The notes below the pieces were generated by a model that was not told the DNA's origin, ran no database searches, and worked only from the letters and a program-made list of their open reading frames with translations. A program made the translations under genes and the position numbers. Positions 35,715 through 43,991 of a stretch of DNA of 64,000 nucleotides are shown piece after piece. This DNA comes from DAHUXD01 sp963805495 (GTDB lineage Bacteria > Acidobacteriota > Thermoanaerobaculia > UBA5066 > Gp7-AA6). The stretch's first letter is position 1; each line of letters begins with the position of its first letter. The stretch lies in contig CAWDUQ010000002.1 of NCBI GenBank assembly GCA_963805495.1, positions 1,550,001 through 1,614,000 of the forward strand, read 5' to 3'.

Positions 35715-36868
35715 CGCGCCGCCTCCACGGCCTTTCGGGCCCCGTCGGAAAGCCCGTCGGCCGGAGTGATCTGGAGGCCCGACTCCCGAAGGATCGCCTT
35801 GCCCTCGTCGACGTTGGTCCCTTCGAGACGGACGACGACCGGGATCGACAGGCCCATCTCGCGCACCGCCGCGACGACGCCCTTGGCGATGATGTCGCAG
35901 CGCATGATGCCTCCGAAGATGTTGATCAGGACCGCCTTGACGTTGTGGTCCGACAGGATGATGCGGAACGCGTTCTTGACCTGTTCCTCGTTGGCCCCGC
36001 CGCCGACGTCGAGGAAGTTGGCCGGCGAGCCGCCCGCGAGCTTCACCAGATCCATGGTGGCCATCGCGAGGCCCGCGCCGTTGACCATGCACCCGACGTT
36101 GCCGTCGAGCTTGATGTAGTTCAGGCCGTAGCGGGAGGCCTCGACCTCGAGCGGGTCCTCCTCGGCGAGATCCCGCATCTCCTTGATGTCGTGGTGCCGG
36201 AAGAGCGCATTGTCGTCGAAGGTCATCTTGGCGTCGAGGGCCAGGACGTCGCCCTGTCGGGTCACGAGGAGCGGGTTGATCTCCGCCAGACTCGCGTCGG
36301 TTTCGATGTACGCGCGGAAGAGCGATTGCAGGAGGCCGACGCCCTTCTTGAAGCTGTCACCCGCAAGGCCGAGAGCGAACGCGATCTTGCGCGCCTGGAA
36401 CGGAAACATGCCGAGCGCCGCGTCGACCCCTTCCCGGACGATCGCCTCCGGTTGCCTGGCCGCGACCTCTTCGATGTCCATGCCCCCGGCCTTCGACGCC
36501 ATGATGACCGGAACGCGCCGCGAGCGGTCGAGGGTCACGCTCACGTACAGCTCGCGCGCGATGTCCAGCGCTTCCTCGACGAGGACCTTCTGCACCAACC
36601 GTCCGTGGGGACCGGTCTGCGGCGTGATCAGGGTCATGCCCAGGATCCGCTTGGCGAGATCGTGCGCTTCCTCCGGATCCTTCGCCACCTTGACGCCGCC
36701 GCCCTTGCCGCGGCCCCCGGCGTGGATCTGGGCCTTCACCACGGCGCGGCCACCGAGCCGTCGCGCGATCTCGCGCGCCTCGGCCGGACTGTCGGTGACC
36801 TCGCCTCGCGGCACGGCGACACCGAATCGCGCGAGGATCGACTTGGCCTGGTACTCGTGGACTTTCAT
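35711..36868 (-). CDS. sucC: Succinyl-CoA synthetase beta subunit
   Basis: The 385-residue subunit has an ATP-grasp N-terminal domain (VHEYQAKSILARFGVAVPRG, then KAQIHAGGRGKGGGVKVAKD) and a C-terminal ligase domain (GRIILS-like block reading FRIILSDHNVKAVLINIFGG). It supplies the nucleotide-binding half of the succinyl-CoA synthetase. A consensus TATAAT lies 15 bases upstream of ATG 36868, giving sucC its own short-leader promoter in addition to read-through from mdh-sdhC. Confidence 0.97.
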   Translation of the reverse strand: MKVHEYQAKSILARFGVAVPRGEVTDSPAEAREIARRLGGRAVVKAQIHAGGRGKGGGVKVAKDPEEAHDLAKRILGMTLITPQTGPHGRLVQKVLVEEALDIARELYVSVTLDRSRRVPVIMASKAGGMDIEEVAARQPEAIVREGVDAALGMFPFQARKIAFALGLAGDSFKKGVGLLQSLFRAYIETDASLAEINPLLVTRQGDVLALDAKMTFDDNALFRHHDIKEMRDLAEEDPLEVEASRYGLNYIKLDGNVGCMVNGAGLAMATMDLVKLAGGSPANFLDVGGGANEEQVKNAFRIILSDHNVKAVLINIFGGIMRCDIIAKGVVAAVREMGLSIPVVVRLEGTNVDEGKAILRESGLQITPADGLSDGARKAVEAAR

Positions 36869-36883
36869 GGCGAAAGAGCGCGA

Positions 36884-36889
36884 ATTATA
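36884..36889 (-). promoter_or_regulatory. -10 hexamer TATAAT for sucC
   Basis: A perfect TATAAT on the minus strand lies 15 bases before ATG 36868, implying a leader of about 8 bases without a Shine-Dalgarno site. It falls in the 34-base gap after sdhC. Confidence 0.6.
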
Positions 36890-36902
36890 TGGGAATCGGG
36901 GC

Positions 36903-37514
36903 CTAGACGCGGAAGGCTCTCAAAGAGACGAGACCGAGCGTCGAGAGCACGCCGAAGGCCGCCGCCGCGAGAGCCGCGGCGAAGCGCCGGGCCCGCGGGG
37001 TCGCCGCGATCCCCCAGGCCTCCGCGAAGGTCCAGAGCCCGGCCGACAGGTGGAAAGTCGCCGCGAGAACGCCGGCGACGTACGCGCCCCGGAACCACGG
37101 GTTCGCCAGGACCGCCTGCATGAGCCGGAAGAGGTCGAGGCTCGCGTGGTCGCGGATCTGGACGAGGCGCGCCGTCCAGAGGTGGACGAACACGAAGGCG
37201 AAGAGAACGACACCCGTCGCCCGCTGGGCGATCGCGAGGGCGCGGCGAGGGACGCCCGTCCCGGCCGGGGCCTCGTCGGCGATCCGGAAGAGACCGTAGA
37301 GGCCGTGGAAAAGGAGGGGCAGGGCGATCAGCAGCACCTCCACGGCGAGCAGGGCCGGGGTCCCCTGGATCCTTCGGGCCATCGCGTTGTAGGCGTCGGC
37401 GCCGCGCCCCGCCTCGGCGTTCGAGTACAGGTGAAAAGCCAGAAACACGCCGACCGGCACGACGCCCGAGATCGAATGGAGGCGGCCGGCCAGGGTGCGG
37501 GGCGCCTCCGCCAT
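36903..37514 (-). CDS. sdhC: Succinate dehydrogenase cytochrome b subunit
   Basis: The 203-residue membrane protein has five hydrophobic helices and histidines placed as in the b558-type SdhC family: RLHSISGVVPVGVFLAFHLY (His 13 and 28), LFHGLYGLFRI, FVFVHLWTARL and FHLSAGLWTFAEAWG. It anchors succinate dehydrogenase and carries heme. The flavoprotein and iron-sulfur subunit genes are not adjacent, so they must lie outside this cluster. The ATG is 5 bases after the mdh stop. Confidence 0.87.
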   Translation of the reverse strand: MAEAPRTLAGRLHSISGVVPVGVFLAFHLYSNAEAGRGADAYNAMARRIQGTPALLAVEVLLIALPLLFHGLYGLFRIADEAPAGTGVPRRALAIAQRATGVVLFAFVFVHLWTARLVQIRDHASLDLFRLMQAVLANPWFRGAYVAGVLAATFHLSAGLWTFAEAWGIAATPRARRFAAALAAAAFGVLSTLGLVSLRAFRV

Positions 37515-37519
37515 CGCCG

Positions 37520-38443
37520 CTAGACCTTGAGGATGCGGAAGAGCTCCCGTACGGCATCGGCCGATTTCTCGAGCGCCACCGCCTCCTCGGGTGTCAGCGC
37601 AATCTCGACGATCTGCTCGACCCCGCCCTTTCCGAGCTTGACGGGCACACCGAGGTAGACGTCACGCATTCCGTACTCGCCCTGCAGGTAAGCGGCACAC
37701 GGAAGGATCTTCTTCTTGTCGTGGAGCACCGCGTCGACCATCTCCACGACCGCTGAGGACGGCGCAAACCAGGCCGAGGTCTTCAGGAGGTTGACGATCT
37801 CCGCCCCTCCGCCCCGCGTGCGCTTGACGATCGCGTCGATCTTCTCCTTGGGCAACAGCTGGGGCAGCGGGATCCCGGCGACCGTCGAGAACCGCGGCAA
37901 CGGGACCATCGTGTCGCCATGCCCGCCGAGAACGAAGGCGTGCGTGTTTTCGACCGAGACGTTCAGGGCCTCGGCGATGAACCAGCGCATCCGCGCCGAA
38001 TCGAGTACGCCCGCCATTCCGAAGACCCGTTCGCGCGGAAGCTTCGAGACGCGGCGCGCGACTTCGCACATGGCGTCGAGGGGGTTCGAGACCACGATCA
38101 GGATGGCGTCGGGAGATCCCGGCAGCACCTTGCGCACGACGTCGGTGACGATGCCCTCGTTGGTCGCGACGAGGTCGTCGCGGCTCATGCCGGGCTTGCG
38201 CGGCAGGCCGGCGGTGATCACGACGACGTCCGACCCTGCCGTGATGTCGTAGGCGTTGGAGCCGGTCATCCGGGCGTCGAATTTCTCGACCGGCGCCGAC
38301 TCCATCATGTCGAGCGCCTTGCCCTGCGGGACTCCCTCGATGATGTCGACCAGGGCCACGTCGGCCAGGGCCTTCTCGACGATGCGCTGGGCGACGGTGG
38401 CCCCGACGTTACCGGCCCCGATGACGGTGACTTTGTGTTTCAT
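37520..38443 (-). CDS. mdh: Malate dehydrogenase (LDH-like type)
   Basis: The 307-residue NAD-dependent enzyme oxidises malate to oxaloacetate. The N-terminal dinucleotide fold starts VTVIGAGNVGATVAQRI. The active-site loop is AGLPRKPGMSRDDL, the catalytic His is in FVLGGHGDTMVPLPRF, and NPLDAMCEVA is typical. It leads an operon with sdhC, sucC and sucD. TAGAAT lies 11 bases upstream of ATG 38443, so the leader is very short. Confidence 0.96.
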   Translation of the reverse strand: MKHKVTVIGAGNVGATVAQRIVEKALADVALVDIIEGVPQGKALDMMESAPVEKFDARMTGSNAYDITAGSDVVVITAGLPRKPGMSRDDLVATNEGIVTDVVRKVLPGSPDAILIVVSNPLDAMCEVARRVSKLPRERVFGMAGVLDSARMRWFIAEALNVSVENTHAFVLGGHGDTMVPLPRFSTVAGIPLPQLLPKEKIDAIVKRTRGGGAEIVNLLKTSAWFAPSSAVVEMVDAVLHDKKKILPCAAYLQGEYGMRDVYLGVPVKLGKGGVEQIVEIALTPEEAVALEKSADAVRELFRILKV

Positions 38444-38454
38444 GGCGATTCCGG

Positions 38455-38460
38455 ATTCTA
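38455..38460 (-). promoter_or_regulatory. -10 hexamer TAGAAT for the mdh operon
   Basis: TAGAAT on the minus strand ends 11 bases before ATG 38443, predicting a leader of only a few bases. Confidence 0.5.
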
Positions 38461-38480
38461 CAGGAGCGACGGGCGTGCCG

Positions 38481-38486
38481 TATCAT
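38481..38486 (+). promoter_or_regulatory. -10 hexamer TATCAT for the small SmpA-like gene
   Basis: TATCAT ends 6 bases before ATG 38493. It is divergent from the mdh promoter 20 bases away. The geometry is leaderless. Confidence 0.55.
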
Positions 38487-38492
38487 CCGCCC

Positions 38493-38885
38493 ATGGCCGA
38501 AAAAACTCCCCGGCGCGCCCTCCTGGTGGCCGCCGCCTTCGTTCCGCTGCTCGCCGCCGCCGCGCTCTGGCTGCCCCGGTGGTGGGAAAACCGGGAATAC
38601 CGCCAGGCCGAGGCGATCGCCGGAGTCGCGGCCCGCATCGTTCCGGGAACGCTCGTCGAGTCGCGGCCGAAGGTGGACCCTGGAATCAGCACTTCGGCGC
38701 TCGTCGAACGCATCGGCAAGCCGTCGATCTCGGTCGCGACCGAGGGCAAAGACTCCCGCCGCGAGATCTGGACCTACTATTTCTCGGACGGCACGCTGAC
38801 GGTCAACGTGACCGACGGGCTGGTCCAGCGCGTTTCGGCGATCTTCGCTCCGCCGAAGATCCCGACCTCCGCCCGCCCCGAATGA
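38493..38885 (+). CDS. Small anchored periplasmic protein, SmpA/BamE-like fold
   Basis: The 130-residue protein has an N-terminal membrane anchor (ALLVAAAFVPLLAAAALWLP). A small domain contains ISTSALVERIGKPSISVATEG and IWTYYFSDGTLTVNVTDGLV, the strand-turn pattern seen in SmpA/OmlA (BamE-like) domains. No lipobox is seen. A role in envelope assembly is possible but unproven. Its TGA overlaps the thioesterase ATG by 4 bases. Confidence 0.65.
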   Translation: MAEKTPRRALLVAAAFVPLLAAAALWLPRWWENREYRQAEAIAGVAARIVPGTLVESRPKVDPGISTSALVERIGKPSISVATEGKDSRREIWTYYFSDGTLTVNVTDGLVQRVSAIFAPPKIPTSARPE

Positions 38886-39274
38886 GCGTGTCCGCGCCGC
38901 CGGGCGAGAGCCGCGAGCCCTCGATCCGGGTGATCATGATGCCGAAGGACACCAACGCCCACGGCACCATCTTCGGCGGCGTGATTCTTTCCTACATCGA
39001 CCAGGCCGGTGCCGTCGAGGCCAAGCGGCACGGCGCCGACTTCCTGGTCACGGTCGCGATGCGTGAAGTCGTCTTCCACGAGCCGGTCTACGTCGGCGAC
39101 CTGGTGTCCTTCTACACGCGGCTCGTGAAAGTCGGCCGCACGTCGATGACCATCTCCGTCGAAGTCTTTTCGCAGCCCGGTGAAGGCCTCGGAAACCGCG
39201 TCAAGGTGACCGAGGCCGAGGTGACCTACGTGAACCTCGACAAGAACCGAAGGCCGGTGCCGATCGGAAAATAG
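38882..39274 (+). CDS. Acyl-CoA thioesterase, hotdog fold (YciA family)
   Basis: The 130-residue hotdog-fold enzyme hydrolyses acyl-CoA esters. The family signature is complete: VIMMPKDTNAHGTIFGG, then ILSYIDQAGAVEAKRH with the catalytic Asp in IDQAG, and FHEPVYVGDLVSFYT. The ATG overlaps the preceding TGA by 4 bases. A perfect inverted repeat begins 3 bases after the stop and an intrinsic terminator follows about 100 bases on. Confidence 0.92.
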   Translation: MSVSAPPGESREPSIRVIMMPKDTNAHGTIFGGVILSYIDQAGAVEAKRHGADFLVTVAMREVVFHEPVYVGDLVSFYTRLVKVGRTSMTISVEVFSQPGEGLGNRVKVTEAEVTYVNLDKNRRPVPIGK

Positions 39275-39277
39275 TGA

Positions 39278-39364
39278 GGGGTCAGGTCTCGTTTTTTCGG
39301 TTTTCGCAACACCATTCCCGAGGAGCGGCGCTCGCTGAAAACCGAAAAAACGAGACCTGACCCC
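39278..39364. repeat. Perfect 28-bp inverted repeat (REP-like element)
   Basis: Arms at 39278-39305 and 39337-39364 are exact reverse complements, beginning GGGGTCAGGTCTCG and ending CGAGACCTGACCCC, around a 31-base loop that contains a small GAGCG/CGCTC hairpin. GGGGTCAGG-type inverted repeats are associated with REP-associated (IS200-like, Y1) transposases in other bacteria. No transposase is encoded here, so this would be a non-autonomous copy. Confidence 0.85.
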
Positions 39365-39370
39365 AAATGT

Positions 39371-39399
39371 GAAGGCCCCGAATCTTCGGGGCCTTCTTT
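39371..39399 (+). terminator. Intrinsic terminator after the thioesterase gene
   Basis: A 12-bp perfect stem, GAAGGCCCCGAA/TTCGGGGCCTTC, with a 2-base loop is followed by TTT on the plus strand. It also faces the end of the converging H1-like gene, but the T run favours the plus direction. Confidence 0.75.
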
Positions 39400-39459
39400 C
39401 GTGACAGCCGAGCAAAAGCCCGGCAATGGCGACTGCTCGACTCCGATACTACTCCAGAA

Positions 39460-39870
39460 TTACCACTCCGCGTCGTCTTCCGATTCGCCGACCTCGGGGC
39501 CGTCGAGCTCGGCTTCGAGCTCCTCGAGCTCGGGGGAATCGGCGTCGAGCTCGACTGCCGAAACCTCTTCTTCCCGCCAGCCTTCCTCGCCGTAGACCGC
39601 CACCGGGGCCGCGGCCGAAGGGCCGCGGGACGGGAACGAGCGGGGCGGCGCGACTTTCCTGACGGTCGGCACGGCTTTTTGCACCGCCGCCTTCTTCGCG
39701 GGCGCCGCCTTCCTCGAAACGACCTTGCGGGGAGCCGCCTTCTTCCGGACGACCCTCTTCCTGGCAGGTTTCCCGGCCTTTTTCGCCGAGGCCGCGCTCT
39801 TGCGGACGACTTTCTTCGGGGCCTTCTTGCCTTTCTTTGCTCTCTTCGGTGCCTTTTGCTTCTTCGCCAC
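39460..39870 (-). CDS. Histone H1-like Lys/Ala-rich protein with acidic tail
   Basis: The 136-residue protein is sharply polarised. Residues 1-77 are Lys/Arg/Ala/Val/Pro-rich with repeated KKA, RKVV and APAKKAA elements, like the tails of bacterial histone H1-like and HU-extension proteins. Residues about 95-136 are acidic (ELDADSPELEELEAELDG). Basic repeats of this kind bind DNA or RNA non-specifically; the acidic tail may mask or regulate them. No globular domain is visible. GTG 39870 has GGAGGCAGGA just upstream. A TATGAT -10 overlaps the divergent gene's TACAAT. Confidence 0.72.
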   Translation of the reverse strand: MAKKQKAPKRAKKGKKAPKKVVRKSAASAKKAGKPARKRVVRKKAAPRKVVSRKAAPAKKAAVQKAVPTVRKVAPPRSFPSRGPSAAAPVAVYGEEGWREEEVSAVELDADSPELEELEAELDGPEVGESEDDAEW

Positions 39871-39906
39871 TCCTGCCTCCCGTGCCGGCTCCGCCGGACC
39901 CCCGGA

Positions 39907-39916
39907 ATCATACAAT
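39907..39916. promoter_or_regulatory. Overlapping bidirectional -10 (TATGAT minus / TACAAT plus)
   Basis: TATGAT on the minus strand (39912-39907) and TACAAT on the plus strand (39911-39916) share two bases. They serve the H1-like gene, with a Shine-Dalgarno leader, and the membrane protein gene, whose ATG begins 5 bases after TACAAT. Confidence 0.5.
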
Positions 39917-39921
39917 TCGGA

Positions 39922-40521
39922 ATGTTGTCCAGGCGAGATGCCTCCTTCCCCGGTCCGCGCGTTTCGATCACGCCCCGTGCCGCCGGCGTTTCCATCGCCA
40001 TCCAGCCACTGGCGCGCGCCCGGGGCTGGCGCGTCCGGATGACGCTCGTCGCCCTCGCCGTGGGCGCCGCGGCCCTCCTGGGCTGCTACCGACTCGGTCA
40101 GGCCTGGGAATCGGGCCTCCGGAGGCTCGACTTCGGAGACCTTCCCCTGCCGATCCTCGTCGCCCTTTCGCTGATCCTGCTCGTGGCCGCGCCCCTGTCG
40201 CTCCTGGGTCTGGCGGCGCTGGCGTTCGCCGAGGAATCGATCGAGGTCGATGCCGAGGCCGTCGTCGTCCGGACCACGGCGTTCGAGCGCACGCGGACGA
40301 CGAGAATCCGCCGGGTCGACCTGGAGTGCTGGCGCGAGACGTACTGGCCCCTCGCGCCCTGGTGGACCTGGGCCGTCAGGCGACTGGCTGCCCGGTCTGG
40401 CGGTCGCCTGCACCCGATCGGGGCTGCCGCCGGGCCGAAGGAGAAGCGGCAGATCGGCGAGGCGCTGGCCGCGGCGACCGGACGGCCGCTCGTCGGCGAC
40501 TTCGGGAGGCGGCTGCGTTAA
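39922..40521 (+). CDS. Two-helix membrane protein of unknown function
   Basis: The 199-residue protein has two adjacent hydrophobic helices (MTLVALAVGAAALLGCY and LPILVALSLILLVAAPLSLL). A cytoplasmic-like beta domain follows (ESIEVDAEAVVVRTTAFERT, then RIRRVDLECWRETYWPLAPW), which may be PH-like. I do not recognise a family. ATG 39922 lies 5 bases after TACAAT; an adjacent TTG 39925 is 8 bases away. Its TAA stop forms the start of TAATAT, the -10 of the helicase gene. Confidence 0.65.
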   Translation: MLSRRDASFPGPRVSITPRAAGVSIAIQPLARARGWRVRMTLVALAVGAAALLGCYRLGQAWESGLRRLDFGDLPLPILVALSLILLVAAPLSLLGLAALAFAEESIEVDAEAVVVRTTAFERTRTTRIRRVDLECWRETYWPLAPWWTWAVRRLAARSGGRLHPIGAAAGPKEKRQIGEALAAATGRPLVGDFGRRLR

Positions 40522-40524
40522 TAT
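40519..40524 (+). promoter_or_regulatory. -10 hexamer TAATAT overlapping a stop codon, for the helicase gene
   Basis: The TAA stop of the upstream membrane protein (40519-40521) is the first half of TAATAT, which ends 11 bases before ATG 40536. Confidence 0.45.
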
Positions 40525-40535
40525 TCCACCCCTTC

Positions 40536-41852
40536 ATGACCTCGGGCGGATCGGAACACCATCTGACGGAGACCCTTCTCGCGGGATACCCCCTGCCGGA
40601 CGAGGTTCGCTGGGGCATTGCCGACGCCGGTTTCGTCTTCGCCACCCCGATTCAGGAGAAGACGCTCCCGATCGCCCTCGCCGGCCGCGACGTCGCGGGC
40701 CAGGCGCAAACGGGCACCGGCAAGACCGCCGCGTTCCTGATCACGATCTTCACCCGCCTCCTCGAGAAGAAGCCCGCGGCGCCCCCCCGGGGGCCGCGCG
40801 CCCTCGTGGTCGCGCCGACCCGGGAGCTCGTCGCGCAGATCCGTGCCGACGCCGAGGTGCTCGGGCACCACACGGGCCTGTCGACCCTCGCGGTCTTCGG
40901 AGGCATGGACTACCGGCTCCAGCGCGACCAGGTCAAGACGATCCCCGACGTCCTCGTGGGCACGCCGGGACGGCTGCTGGACTACGAGCAGCAGGGAGTC
41001 GTCACGTTCCGCGACGTTCAGATCCTCGTGATCGACGAGGCCGATCGCATGTTCGACATGGGGTTCATCCGGGACCTCCGCCGGATCCTGCGGCGCTGCC
41101 CGCCCTACCACCGGCGCCAGACGCTCCTCTTCTCGGCCACGCTGTCGATTCGCGTCATGGAGCTCGCGTACGAGCACACGAACAACGCCGAAAAGGTCGA
41201 AATCGAGCCCGAGCGCGTGGGCGCGCACGGGATCACCGAGGTGCTCTACCACGTCTCCGCCCAGGAAAAGTTCCGGCTCCTGCTCGGTCTGCTCGAACGC
41301 GAGGGTGGAAGCCGCGTCCTCATCTTCGTCAACCGCCGCACCACGGCCGCCGATCTCGTCCGGGGCCTCTCGGCCAACGGCTACCCGACCCGGGCCCTCG
41401 CCGGCAACGTCCCGCAGGACCGGCGGCTGAAGATGCTGCAGGACTTCAAGGACGGGCGCCTCGCGGTGCTCGTCGCGACCGACGTCGCGTCGCGGGGCCT
41501 TCACATCGAGGGCGTCTCCCACGTCATCAACTACGACCTGCCACAGGACTCCGAAGACTACGTCCACCGCATCGGGCGGACGGGGCGCGCGGGAGCGGAG
41601 GGCACGGCGGTGTCGTTCGCGTGCGACGACTACGTCTTCTCGCTCGACGCGATCGAGAAGCGCGTGGGCCGCAAGATCCCGGTCGAGTGGCCGACCGAGG
41701 CGCTCTTCAAGTCGGGACGCGTCGCCCAGGCGCCTCGAGCCTTCGGCGGTTTCCGGTCGCGGCCGGCGCCGCGCCGCGAGGCCGCGCCGAAAAAGCCCGA
41801 GCCGACCGAAGACAGCTACGGCCGGACGAAGCGCAAGAGCCGGCGGCGATAG
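40536..41852 (+). CDS. rhlE: DEAD-box RNA helicase (RhlE-like)
   Basis: The 438-residue helicase has the motifs in order: AQTGTGKTAAF (I), APTRELVAQ (Ia), TPGRLLDY (Ib), VIDEADRMFDMGF (II, DEAD), FSATLS (III), IFVNRRTTA (IV), ATDVASRGLHIEGVSHVINY (V) and HRIGRTGRAG (VI). The C-terminal 40 residues are Arg/Pro/Lys-rich, as in RhlE-type proteins that act on ribosome assembly or mRNA decay. It converges on a small gene 6 bases downstream. Confidence 0.94.
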   Translation: MTSGGSEHHLTETLLAGYPLPDEVRWGIADAGFVFATPIQEKTLPIALAGRDVAGQAQTGTGKTAAFLITIFTRLLEKKPAAPPRGPRALVVAPTRELVAQIRADAEVLGHHTGLSTLAVFGGMDYRLQRDQVKTIPDVLVGTPGRLLDYEQQGVVTFRDVQILVIDEADRMFDMGFIRDLRRILRRCPPYHRRQTLLFSATLSIRVMELAYEHTNNAEKVEIEPERVGAHGITEVLYHVSAQEKFRLLLGLLEREGGSRVLIFVNRRTTAADLVRGLSANGYPTRALAGNVPQDRRLKMLQDFKDGRLAVLVATDVASRGLHIEGVSHVINYDLPQDSEDYVHRIGRTGRAGAEGTAVSFACDDYVFSLDAIEKRVGRKIPVEWPTEALFKSGRVAQAPRAFGGFRSRPAPRREAAPKKPEPTEDSYGRTKRKSRRR

Positions 41853-41858
41853 GCCGCC

Positions 41859-42071
41859 TCACTTCCCGTCGTCGTCTCCGAGGAGCAACCGGCGCAACCA
41901 GCCCTTCCGGGCCGGCGGACTCTCCGCGGCGGCCTCGGACGACGCGGTGGCGGTCGATTCGGAATCGGGCTTCTCCGCGGAGCCGGCCGAAACCGACCTT
42001 TTCGCTCCCATCGGCGACATCAATGCCGCGGGACCTCCGAACAGGCCGATCTTCCGGGTGAGTCGTTTCAT
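41859..42071 (-). CDS. Small protein of unknown function (70 aa)
   Basis: A strong GGAGG site lies 6-7 bases before ATG 42071, which supports translation. The protein is basic at both ends (MKRLTRKIGLFGG, then RKGWLRRLLLG) with a Ser/Ala/Glu-rich middle and a DDDGK terminus. The C-terminal KGWLRRLLL could be an amphipathic helix. No signal peptide or membrane helix is clear. I recognise no family. It converges tightly on the helicase gene and is preceded by a repeat-rich region shared with the 3' side of rho. Confidence 0.5.
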   Translation of the reverse strand: MKRLTRKIGLFGGPAALMSPMGAKRSVSAGSAEKPDSESTATASSEAAAESPPARKGWLRRLLLGDDDGK

Positions 42072-42285
42072 GGGTGTCCTCCTCTCGTGGCACGGGAGTG
42101 GGCTCCAGGCCGTCGAGCCGGAGGCGATCGAGCCGGCCGCGTTCGGGCGCAGGACCTTCCCTTACTCGTCCGCCGTCCGCGCGAGACCCGCCCGGTCGGC
42201 TGGAGCAAGCATTCGGGAGCACCGTGTCGGGCCACCCGCATGCCGTGCCTCCCGGCCTGTCGAAGGAATCATATTCCTCGACCCC

Positions 42286-42308
42286 CTCGAATCACCGCTC
42301 GATTCGAG
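42286..42308. repeat. Hairpin CTCGAATC/GATTCGAG
   Basis: A perfect 8-bp stem (42286-42293 and 42301-42308) around a 7-base loop lies within the rho-adjacent hairpin cluster. Confidence 0.7.
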
Positions 42309-42322
42309 CCGTTCAGACCGAA

Positions 42323-42345
42323 GGGCGGGGACAAGCCCCGCCCCT
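42323..42345 (+). repeat. Half copy of the two-hairpin repeat, copy 4
   Basis: GGGCGGGG (42323-42330) and CCCCGCCC (42336-42343) surround ACAAG, identical to the second hairpin of copy 3. The first hairpin is absent and the usual CTAC end reads CTGC. Confidence 0.75.
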
Positions 42346-42353
42346 GCGCTCGA

Positions 42354-42390
42354 AAGGGTCGGTGTCACCTGTCCCGCGGCACTGACCCTT
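42354..42390. repeat. REP-like hairpin with GTCACCTGTCCC loop
   Basis: AAGGGTCGGTG (42354-42364) pairs with CACTGACCCTT (42380-42390) with one mismatch. The loop holds TCACCTGTCCC, a motif type seen in REP-like elements. Confidence 0.65.
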
Positions 42391-42463
42391 GAGCTCGCGG
42401 CGCGGGAAGTCTCCCGACCGAAGGCAGGGAGGAGGCCCGCGCCGCGGGAGCGGAGCGGAGCGA

Positions 42464-42530
42464 GGGGGTCAGGCTTGCGGTCGAGCCGGCATCCCGGCGA
42501 GCCGCAAGCCGGTGGCGAAGCCAGACCCCC
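42464..42530. repeat. Nested inverted repeat beginning GGGGGTCAGG
   Basis: Outer arms GGGGGTC/GACCCCC (42464-42470, 42524-42530), middle arms GGCTTGCGG/CCGCAAGCC (42472-42480, 42502-42510) and inner arms GCCGG/CCGGC (42485-42489, 42494-42498) form a long imperfect hairpin ending 20 bases from the rho stop. It shares GGGGTCAGG with the repeat at 39.3 kb. Confidence 0.7.
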
Positions 42531-42550
42531 GAGCGACGCGGAGCGACGGC

Positions 42551-43855
<1,305 letters not shown>

Positions 43856-43881
43856 GAGCTCCCAAACCACCCGCCGCGCTG

Positions 43882-43915
43882 ACTCTATGGGTCCGGGCGG
43901 GAACGAGTCATTCTA
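43882..43915 (-). promoter_or_regulatory. Candidate rho -10 hexamers TAGAGT and TAGAAT
   Basis: On the minus strand TAGAGT (43882-43887) and TAGAAT (43910-43915) precede rho. Either would give a leader of about 20-50 bases; rho genes often have regulated leaders. The sequence does not decide between them. Confidence 0.4.
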
Positions 43916-43991
43916 CGACGAACGCGAAGGAAAAGCGATTCGACAGATCCAAGAGGCCCTCCCTCGCCCCAAGCCCAAGCCCCAGAGGCTC

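Larger units (their letters stand above)
42072..42550. other. Repeat-rich intergenic region between rho and the 70-aa gene
   Basis: This 479-base stretch has no convincing coding frame. It holds at least four hairpins in a row: 42286-42308, the half repeat at 42323-42345, 42354-42390 and 42464-42530. It forms the 3' region of rho and the upstream region of the 70-residue gene. Confidence 0.75.

Noticed and set aside
39278..42530. A CRISPR array or an integron attachment array in the repeat-rich stretch
   Set aside because: The repeats differ from each other, are not regularly spaced and have no cas or integrase genes nearby.
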